This document shows positions 6,938 through 11,217 of a stretch of 11,217 nucleotides of DNA, piece after piece. Both the position numbers and the translations under genes were made by a program. The notes beneath the pieces were generated by a model, which made no database searches, had not been told where the DNA came from, and saw only the letters and a list, made by a program, of their open reading frames with translations. Each line of letters opens with the position of its first letter. The stretch's first letter is position 1. Origin of the DNA: Ignavibacteriota bacterium (lineage in GTDB: Bacteria; Bacteroidota; Ignavibacteria; UBA10030; SZUA-254); contig JACPVN010000122.1 in the NCBI GenBank assembly GCA_016191715.1, positions 1-11,217 of the forward strand, written 5' to 3'.

Positions 6938-7552
6938 ATGGCTACCAAAGACAAACGCGTTGACGACTACATTGCAAAATCTGCAGATTTTGCAAAACCG
7001 ATACTAACACACCTTCGTGAACTTGTTCATAAAGCATGTCCTGATGTTGAGGAAACAATGAAGTGGAGTTTTCCTCATTTCGATTACAAAGGAATGATGT
7101 GCAGTATGGCATCGTTCAAACAGCATTGCGTGTTCGGTTTTTGGAAAGCGTCGCTGATGAAAGATAAAAGTCTCATCGAAAATGCAAAATCAGAAGTTGC
7201 GATGGGACATCTCGGAAGGATAACATCTCTCAAAGACCTCCCATCAGATAAAGTTCTCATCAGTTATATCAAAGAAGCGGCAAAGTTAAACGATGATGGA
7301 GTAAAATTCCCGCAGAAACCAAAGTCATCAGAGAAGAAAGAATTAGTTGTACCTGATTATTTTTTGGCTGAGATAAAGAAAAACAAAAAAGCGTTTCAAA
7401 CGTTCGAGGGATTCAGTTACTCGCACAAGAAGGAATATGTTGAATGGATTACTGAAGCGAAGACCGAGTCAACACGAGACAAACGAATGATTTCTGCAAT
7501 CGAAATGATGAGAGAGGGTAAATCTCGAAATTGGAAGTATATGAAAAAATAA
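6938..7552 (+). CDS. DUF1801 + YdeI/OmpD-associated (OmdA) fusion protein
   Basis: A 204-residue basic cytosolic protein with two recognisable parts. Residues 5-118 are a DUF1801/YdhG-like domain: VDDYIAKSADFAKPILTHLRELVHKA, the conserved EETMKWSFPHFDYKG (38-52), the strand pair MCSMASFKQHCVFGFWK, and LGRITSLKDLPSD (92-104). Residues 135-197 match the OmdA/YdeI C-terminal domain (listed as bacteriocin-protection, YdeI or OmpD-associated): VPDYFLAEIKKNKKAFQTFEGFSYSHKKEYVEWI, then EAKTESTRDKRMISAIEMMREGK with the conserved TR..R. The two domains are commonly found fused in YdeI-like proteins, so the architecture is normal. Biochemical function is unknown; the bacteriocin-protection label comes from a few studied members and should not be transferred. 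It starts 189 bases after the previous gene, downstream of an unusually structured gap, and ends 7 bases before a 50-bp hairpin element. Confidence 0.87.
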   Translation: MATKDKRVDDYIAKSADFAKPILTHLRELVHKACPDVEETMKWSFPHFDYKGMMCSMASFKQHCVFGFWKASLMKDKSLIENAKSEVAMGHLGRITSLKDLPSDKVLISYIKEAAKLNDDGVKFPQKPKSSEKKELVVPDYFLAEIKKNKKAFQTFEGFSYSHKKEYVEWITEAKTESTRDKRMISAIEMMREGKSRNWKYMKK

Positions 7553-7561
7553 TCTACACAG

Positions 7562-7611
7562 ATGGACTCCACCTGTCCCAAGGGGATGGCTTTGCCACGG
7601 TTGGAGTCCAT
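7562..7611 (+). repeat. 50-bp hairpin element, copy 1 (probable bidirectional terminator)
   Basis: The arms ATGGACTCCA and TGGAGTCCAT (extending outward to AGATGG/CCATCT) enclose a partly paired inner stem and the loop core GTCCCAAGGGGATGGCTTTGC. It lies between two convergent genes, 9 bases after one stop codon and 13 bases from the other. On the + strand only CTTTC follows; on the - strand a T-rich stretch follows about 10 bases on. It is 46/50 identical to the reverse complement of 8777-8826, so it is a repeated element and not just a local hairpin. Confidence 0.88.
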
Positions 7612-7624
7612 CTTTCACCGCGCA

Positions 7625-8683
7625 TTACAACTCCATCACCTTCTCACATCTCTCCAACTCAAGTAACTTCTTCTTTCTCCAAAGTCCGCCGCCGTAACCG
7701 CCAAGTTCACCATCTTTATTCACAACTCGATGACACGGTATAACAATCGCAATTCGGTTCATGCCATTGGCAGTTCCAACAGCACGGCATGCATTTGGAG
7801 AACCGACTTGCTTTGCAATGTCTTCATACGAAACAGTTTTCCCGTGAGGAATCTTCAACAACTGATTCCAGACTCGCTGTTGAAACGGAGTTCCGGGATA
7901 AATAAGTTTGACAGTAAATCGTTTTAACGTTCCATCGAAATATTGTTTAAGTTGCTGTTTCAATAGTTTGATGTGCTCATTTTCCCCCGGAACAATAGCA
8001 CACTTAAAATGTTTTCGGAGCGATACAAATTGAGCATCTAACATTTTTCGTTCTGTAAATTCAAGTAAACAAATTTCATCCGATGTTGCGGCAACTACGA
8101 GAGGTCCCAACGGGCTTTCAATCCATGAAGTAACAATGCAATCTTCCGTCCGACTTCGCCCTGGAGATTTGCCAAATGTTTTCACAAAGGCATCACGGAA
8201 ACCACTGTGAGAATTGTAGCCATATCCCAGTGCAACATCATCCAAATCAACTCCGAGGCGAATTTGTTCAAGTGATTTTCCTAATCGCCTACCCCGACAA
8301 TATGCCTGAAATGTCATTCCATAATTCTTTTGGAAAAATCGTCTTGCACGTGCAGGTTCAATTCCGGTCGAGCGGAGATACGAATCAGTGTATCGTGCAG
8401 TCGGTTCTTTATCAATGATTGAAAGGAGTCGCTCAACCCACTCCGGTTGCTTACCATTGTTCTCCATAGGATGGCAACGCTTGCATGGACGATATCCTGC
8501 AAAGATTGCTTCTCGCGGAGTTTGATAAAACTCCACATTTTGACGAAGCGGTTTGCGCGCAGTACATGATGGTTTGCAAAATATTCCGGTAGTTCGAACT
8601 GCGAGAAAAAATACTCCGTCATACGAAGCATCTTTCTGTTTATACGCTCGTTCCATTTCGATTGGTGTTGGTAAAGATGTCAT
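7625..8683 (-). CDS. ada: Bifunctional Ada: methylphosphotriester sensor, AraC-type regulator and O6-methylguanine-DNA methyltransferase
   Basis: A 352-residue full-length Ada. The N-terminal zinc domain (about 10-75) has LAVRTTGIFCKPSC with Cys36 and Cys40 and GYRPCKRCHP with Cys67 and Cys70; Cys36 corresponds to the cysteine that accepts methyl from phosphotriesters and switches the protein into an activator. An AraC/XylS helix-turn-helix pair follows (about 83-178), with LDDVALGYGYNSHSGFRDAF as the second unit. The methyltransferase domain runs from about 183 to the end, with PGTPFQQRVW (263-272) and acceptor Cys317 in IPCHRV. All catalytic cysteines are intact. AGGA (8690-8693, read on the minus strand) lies 6 bases before ATG 8683. 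Ada usually activates its own gene after methylation; no clear Ada box was found upstream. The gene is bracketed by two inverted copies of a 50-bp hairpin element. Confidence 0.97.
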   Translation of the reverse strand: MTSLPTPIEMERAYKQKDASYDGVFFLAVRTTGIFCKPSCTARKPLRQNVEFYQTPREAIFAGYRPCKRCHPMENNGKQPEWVERLLSIIDKEPTARYTDSYLRSTGIEPARARRFFQKNYGMTFQAYCRGRRLGKSLEQIRLGVDLDDVALGYGYNSHSGFRDAFVKTFGKSPGRSRTEDCIVTSWIESPLGPLVVAATSDEICLLEFTERKMLDAQFVSLRKHFKCAIVPGENEHIKLLKQQLKQYFDGTLKRFTVKLIYPGTPFQQRVWNQLLKIPHGKTVSYEDIAKQVGSPNACRAVGTANGMNRIAIVIPCHRVVNKDGELGGYGGGLWRKKKLLELERCEKVMEL

Positions 8684-8776
8684 TTGTTTTCCTGTAATAG
8701 ATTAACGATGAATATAAGATACAGGATTAGAAGGAATTATTCCACCGAAAAATGGACGGGGTATTTTTGCTGAGAA
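8684..8776 (-). promoter_or_regulatory. ada upstream region, likely promoter location
   Basis: This 93-base AT-rich stretch lies between the hairpin element and the ada start codon and is where a promoter would be expected. It contains the short palindrome GGAAT-T-ATTCC (8733-8743), centred about 55 bases upstream of ATG. This could be a regulator site. I did not find a convincing -35/-10, -33/-7 or E. coli-type Ada box. Confidence 0.3.
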
Positions 8777-8826
8777 ATGGACTCCACCTGTAGCAAAGCC
8801 ATCCCCTTGGGACGGGTGGAGTCCAT
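8777..8826 (-). repeat. 50-bp hairpin element, copy 2 (inverted relative to copy 1)
   Basis: The perfect 14-bp arms are AAATGGACTCCACC (8775-8788) and GGTGGAGTCCATTT (8815-8828). Read on the minus strand it matches copy 1 at 46 of 50 positions, with the 21-base core GTCCCAAGGGG...TTTGC unchanged. It starts 8-10 bases after the superoxide dismutase stop codon in transcription direction. It can act as that operon's terminator, though no strong U-tract follows. Confidence 0.88.
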
Positions 8827-8836
8827 TTAGATTTAG

Positions 8837-9559
8837 CTATTTTGCACTTGTAAACAACTTTGAAGCATATTCCCAATTCACAACATTCCACCAAGCCGCG
8901 ACGTAATCTGGACGACGATTCTGATATTTGAGATAATATGCATGTTCCCAAACATCCAATCCAAGAATCGGAGAACCTTTCACTTCAGCAATATCCATCA
9001 AAGGATTGTCTTGATTCGGCGTTGAGCAAATGACAAGTTTATCATGTTGCTTCACAATCCACGCCCAGCCGGAACCGAAACGTGTAACACCGGCATTAGC
9101 AAACTGTTCCTTGAATTTATCAAACGAACCGAAGTCGCGGTTGATTGCAACTGCAAGTTCACCGGTTGGTTCGCCGCCGCCGTTGGCTTTCATCCAGTTC
9201 CAGAATTGTGTATGATTGAAATGTCCGCCGCCGTTGTTGCGAATCGCTGGCGAAACTTTAGAAACATTCGCGAGAATTTCTTCAATAGATTTTGAAGCCC
9301 ACTCTGTCCCTTCAATTGCTTTGTTGAGATTGGTAACATAAGCGTTGTGATGTTTTCCGTGATGAATTTCCATCGTCATTTTATCAACGTATGGTTCAAG
9401 CGCATCGTGCGCGTACGGTAATTCGGGTAATGTAAATGGCATAGTAGATTTATCCTTTTGAGTTTGAGTAAAATAATTTGATGTTAATACTTTGGTTGAT
9501 TGTAGTACACTTGCCGCACCCACAATCAGAGAAGATTGTAAAAACTTTCTACGCTCCAT
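8837..9559 (-). CDS. Superoxide dismutase, Mn-type, with twin-arginine leader
   Basis: A 240-residue Fe/Mn SOD that converts superoxide to oxygen and hydrogen peroxide. Metal ligands are all present: His66 (MEIHHGKHH), His116 (GGHFNHTQFW), Asp202 and His206 (LDVWEHAYYLKYQNRRPDY). Gly112 and Gln183 (NQDNPLMD) place the second-shell glutamine as in Mn enzymes, so Mn or cambialistic use is likelier than Fe. The first 39 residues are an extra leader: RRKFLQ (3-8) followed by hydrophobic SSLIVGAASVL, a Tat-type signal, which suggests export of the folded enzyme. ATG 9559 begins one base after the TGA stop of the Nfu gene, implying coupled translation. A second in-frame ATG at 9442 (MPFTLPELPY) coincides with the usual cytosolic SOD start and has an AAGGA upstream, so both forms may be made. 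It closes an Fe-S biogenesis operon. Confidence 0.95.
   Translation of the reverse strand: MERRKFLQSSLIVGAASVLQSTKVLTSNYFTQTQKDKSTMPFTLPELPYAHDALEPYVDKMTMEIHHGKHHNAYVTNLNKAIEGTEWASKSIEEILANVSKVSPAIRNNGGGHFNHTQFWNWMKANGGGEPTGELAVAINRDFGSFDKFKEQFANAGVTRFGSGWAWIVKQHDKLVICSTPNQDNPLMDIAEVKGSPILGLDVWEHAYYLKYQNRRPDYVAAWWNVVNWEYASKLFTSAK
9453..9457 (-). promoter_or_regulatory. Possible internal ribosome binding site for a leaderless-form SOD
   Basis: Read on the minus strand, AAGGA lies 10 bases before the in-frame ATG at 9442, the normal start of cytosolic SODs. The longer start at 9559 has no such site of its own. This could permit synthesis of a 201-residue cytosolic form, but a purine-rich run inside a coding region can be chance. 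Confidence 0.35.
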
Positions 9560-9560
9560 T

Positions 9561-10145
9561 TCAGTTCGAACGATAATATGGATTGGCTCCGCTTTGATGG
9601 TCGGTTACATCTATGATTGCACCGACTTCCGGTATATGAACCCGAATTAATTTTTCGATACCGCTTCTCAGTGTTTGATTTGCCATACCACACCCCTGAC
9701 AACCTCCGCCGAGAACTAAATACACATCATTTCTTTTTACATCTGCCAACGTAACAAAACCTCCATGACTTTCAACCGATGGATTGATTTCGACTTGCAG
9801 AAGTTTTTGCACTTTCTCCCTGATAACATCTTCGCCCGGAAGTTGAGCAAACATTTCAACTGAAATTGCCGGAACACCGGATTGGATTTGTTCCCGAATC
9901 AACGCTCCAACTTGTTTTGCTATCGGCATCCACGGCTCAAATCCGAGTTTGGATAGTTTCACAATATTATTTGAAATCAGAATGCTGTCAACATTTTTTA
10001 TCTCAAACAATTTTTCAGCAAGTGGTGAACCTTTTGCTGAATCAACTCCGTCAAAATACTTTGAGCCGTTTACGACAGGTCTGTCAAGAATAAACTGACA
10101 CGCATCGTCAGAAATGATTTGTGCTTGAATTGCTATTTCATTCAT
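9561..10145 (-). CDS. NfuA-like Fe-S cluster carrier (Nfu N-domain + NifU C-terminal domain)
   Basis: A 194-residue protein that carries and delivers assembled [4Fe-4S] clusters. The N-terminal half (about 5-88) fits the Nfu_N scaffold domain: SPLAEKLFEIKNVDSILISNNIVKLSK with a following PW segment. The C-terminal half (about 105-180) is the NifU/Nfu domain: KVQKLLQVEINPSVESHGGFVTLADV, then the cluster-binding motif GGGCQGCGMA with Cys149 and Cys152, and TLRSGIEKLI. The Cys-X2-Cys pair usually binds a cluster shared between two subunits. This domain order is common to mitochondrial-type NFU1 and many bacterial Nfu proteins, and differs from the E. coli NfuA, whose N-domain is A-type-like. It begins 14 bases after the A-type carrier gene and ends one base before the SOD start, so it is part of the same operon. 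No strong ribosome binding site is visible. Confidence 0.93.
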   Translation of the reverse strand: MNEIAIQAQIISDDACQFILDRPVVNGSKYFDGVDSAKGSPLAEKLFEIKNVDSILISNNIVKLSKLGFEPWMPIAKQVGALIREQIQSGVPAISVEMFAQLPGEDVIREKVQKLLQVEINPSVESHGGFVTLADVKRNDVYLVLGGGCQGCGMANQTLRSGIEKLIRVHIPEVGAIIDVTDHQSGANPYYRSN

Positions 10146-10159
10146 ATTTTATGTGTTAA

Positions 10160-10528
10160 TTAAACTGCAAACGAACTACCGCACCCACACGACTTTGCCG
10201 CATTGGGATTGTTAAAAACAAATCCTTTTCCATTCAATCCGTCCTGAAAATCCAACTCGGTTCCGGCAAGATACATCAGACTTTTTTCGTCAATGTAAAT
10301 TGTCACCCCGTTTGATTGAAGCACTTTGTCGTAGTGATGCTGTTCGTTGTCGAATCCAAGCACATACGAAAACCCCGAACATCCTCCACCCTTCACGCCG
10401 ATTCGTAAGGCAAACTCGGCAGAAAGATTTTCCTTTTTCCTGATCTCCTCAATCTGGCCGATTGCTTTTTGTGTGATGATTATTTCTTCTTTAGTTTCAA
10501 TTGCAATATCTGTTGATGCTTCAAACAT
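10160..10528 (-). CDS. A-type Fe-S cluster carrier (IscA/SufA/ErpA family)
   Basis: A 122-residue carrier that receives clusters from the SUF scaffold and passes them to apo-proteins. The three conserved cysteines are present: Cys50 in GVKGGGCSGFSY, and Cys114 and Cys116 in SCGCGSSF at the C-terminus. The core from IIITQKAIGQIEEI through IDEKSLMYLAGTELDFQDGLNGKGFVFNNPNA is typical of the family. It starts about 14 residues before the usual domain start, a small N-terminal extension. A good ribosome binding site AAAGGA lies 5 bases before ATG 10528. It sits 31 bases after sufT and 14 bases before the Nfu gene. ErpA, SufA and IscA cannot be separated reliably from sequence alone; operon context favours the SufA role, so no symbol is given. 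Confidence 0.95.
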   Translation of the reverse strand: MFEASTDIAIETKEEIIITQKAIGQIEEIRKKENLSAEFALRIGVKGGGCSGFSYVLGFDNEQHHYDKVLQSNGVTIYIDEKSLMYLAGTELDFQDGLNGKGFVFNNPNAAKSCGCGSSFAV

Positions 10529-10559
10529 AAAGTTCCTTTCAAGAACAATTTATTGATGA

Positions 10560-10925
10560 TTAAAAAAATCCTATTTCAAGTTTTGCCGCTTCTGTCATCA
10601 TGCTCGGATTCCATGGCGGTTCCCAAACGATGTCCACTACGACTTCGTTCACACCTTTCACCGACTTCACCCGTCGAGCAACATCGGCAGGAAGCGTTTG
10701 CGCCGCCGGACAATGCGGTGTCGTGAGTGTCATTCGAACATTAACTATCGCTGTATCGCTGATGTCCACACTGTAAATCAATCCAAGTTCATAAATGTTG
10801 ACCGGTATTTCCGGGTCGTAGCACAACCGTATCGCTTCGATGACTTGTGCTTCGATGATTGTCTTTTCGATTGAACTGAGAATCTGCGGCTCATCAGCAG
10901 TCATAACTTGTACGTTTTGTTCCAT
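10560..10925 (-). CDS. sufT: SUF-associated maturation factor SufT (MIP18/DUF59 family)
   Basis: A 121-residue protein of the MIP18/DUF59 family, whose SUF-linked members help maturation of Fe-S proteins under high demand. Hallmarks are CYDPEIPVNIYELGLIY (35-51), the strand NVRMTLTTPHCPAA with conserved Cys72, VARRVKSVKGVNEVVVDIVWEPPW (82-105) and the closing MTEAAKLEIGF. An N-terminal stretch of about 22 residues precedes the domain. It begins 3 bases after the stop of the SufU gene, so the two are co-transcribed and probably translationally coupled. The PaaD and MIP18 relatives share the fold, but the SUF context and the C-terminal KLE(I/L)GF motif favour SufT. Confidence 0.93.
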   Translation of the reverse strand: MEQNVQVMTADEPQILSSIEKTIIEAQVIEAIRLCYDPEIPVNIYELGLIYSVDISDTAIVNVRMTLTTPHCPAAQTLPADVARRVKSVKGVNEVVVDIVWEPPWNPSMMTEAAKLEIGFF

Positions 10926-10928
10926 GAT

Positions 10929-11217
10929 TTATTCTGTTGAAACTTGTTCTTCGTTTGATGTAAGAGCTGTGTGAAGTGTGTGCCATGCGAGACTTGCACA
11001 CTTCACCCGTGCAGGAAATTCTGAAACACCTGCAAACGCAATGAGTTTTCCCAATGACTCAGCATTTGCTTCGCCGTTCAAGTCACCCATCACTAAGTGA
11101 TGAAATTTCTCAAATAGCAGTTCTGCTTCCTGCACTGATTTTCCTTTAATGATGGAACTCATCACCGATGCCGACGCCTTCGAGATTGCACAACCGGAAC
11201 CCGTGAAACTCAAATCC
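10929..11217 (-). CDS. sufU: SufU-type Fe-S assembly scaffold/zinc-dependent sulfurtransferase, C-terminal part (5' end outside window)
   Basis: The frame stays open to the right edge of the window, so only about the last 96 codons are present. The visible part is typical of SufU/IscU-like proteins: DLSFTGSGCAISKASASVM carries the second conserved cysteine, and FPARVKCASLAWHTLHTAL carries the third. The insert between them (VMGDLNGEANAESLGKLIAFAGV) is the region that marks SufU, which relays sulfur from SufS, and separates it from IscU. The first cysteine and its aspartate partner would lie upstream, outside the window. A TTG within the frame near the edge could be mistaken for a start but lies in the middle of the conserved motif. 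It is followed after 3 bases by sufT. The rest of the SUF operon (sufB, C, D, S) may lie to the right, which cannot be checked here. Confidence 0.92.
   Translation of the reverse strand, partial: DLSFTGSGCAISKASASVMSSIIKGKSVQEAELLFEKFHHLVMGDLNGEANAESLGKLIAFAGVSEFPARVKCASLAWHTLHTALTSNEEQVSTE

Noticed and set aside
8314..8631. Open frame of 105 codons on the minus strand inside ada
   Set aside because: It lies in another frame of a clearly real full-length ada gene and has no family features.
7562..8826. ada plus flanking repeats as a classical insertion sequence or composite transposon
   Set aside because: There is no transposase and no visible target-site duplication, and the repeats are hairpins with their own internal symmetry, not simple terminal repeats.
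8727..8951. Open frame reading through hairpin copy 2 and the SOD 3' end
   Set aside because: It overlaps the certain SOD coding region and a palindromic repeat; its peptide is an accident of the repeat sequence.
1..11217. CRISPR arrays, tRNA or rRNA genes, phage genes
   Set aside because: No regularly spaced direct repeats, cloverleaf-like segments, rRNA motifs or phage-type proteins were found on either strand.

Overview
This window is ordinary-looking bacterial chromosome with two convergent gene blocks. The moderate GC, weak Shine-Dalgarno usage at many starts, and the families present (DUF2007, a SufT/A-type carrier/Nfu cluster, a UvrD helicase with a C-terminal Tudor-like tail) suggest a member of the Bacteroidota/Ignavibacteriota/Chlorobi group. 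This placement is inferred from style and family mix, not from a marker gene.

Left block (+ strand, 1-7552). The window opens inside the 3' part of an O6-alkylguanine-DNA alkyltransferase. An AT-rich orphan gene (414-1103) follows, with a PD-(D/E)XK nuclease-like signature. Next is a tight cluster of a UvrD/PcrA helicase, a YihY-family membrane protein (start overlaps the helicase stop by 1 base) and a small DUF2007 protein. Then come a 12-helix APC amino-acid permease, a small secreted or outer-membrane protein of unknown function, and a DUF1801 + YdeI/OmpD-associated (OmdA) fusion protein.

Right block (- strand, 11217-7625). Read in transcription order, it is the 3' part of a SufU scaffold gene, sufT, an A-type Fe-S carrier, an NfuA-like Fe-S carrier, and a Mn-type superoxide dismutase with a twin-arginine leader. 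Gaps between these genes are 1-31 bases, so this looks like the tail of a SUF operon that ends in an exported or dual-localised SOD. It makes sense as one stress module: Fe-S cluster building plus superoxide removal. Downstream, separated by a repeated hairpin, is a full-length Ada protein (alkylation sensor, regulator and repair enzyme). Alkylation repair is thus encoded at both the left edge and the right block.

Non-coding structure. The most distinctive signals are intergenic. A 50-bp hairpin element occurs twice (7562-7611 and 8777-8826, inverted relative to each other, 46/50 identical, loop core unchanged). The two copies flank ada, and each begins about 8 bases after the stop codon of a gene in the same relative orientation. 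The 189-base gap 6749-6937 holds two interlocked pairs of inverted repeats, in the order expected of H-type pseudoknots or mutually exclusive hairpins, around a perfect 20-bp palindrome. I saw no CRISPR array, tRNA, rRNA, transposase, phage gene or recognisable defence operon. The best candidates for something undescribed are the hairpin family, the structured gap and the orphan nuclease-like gene.
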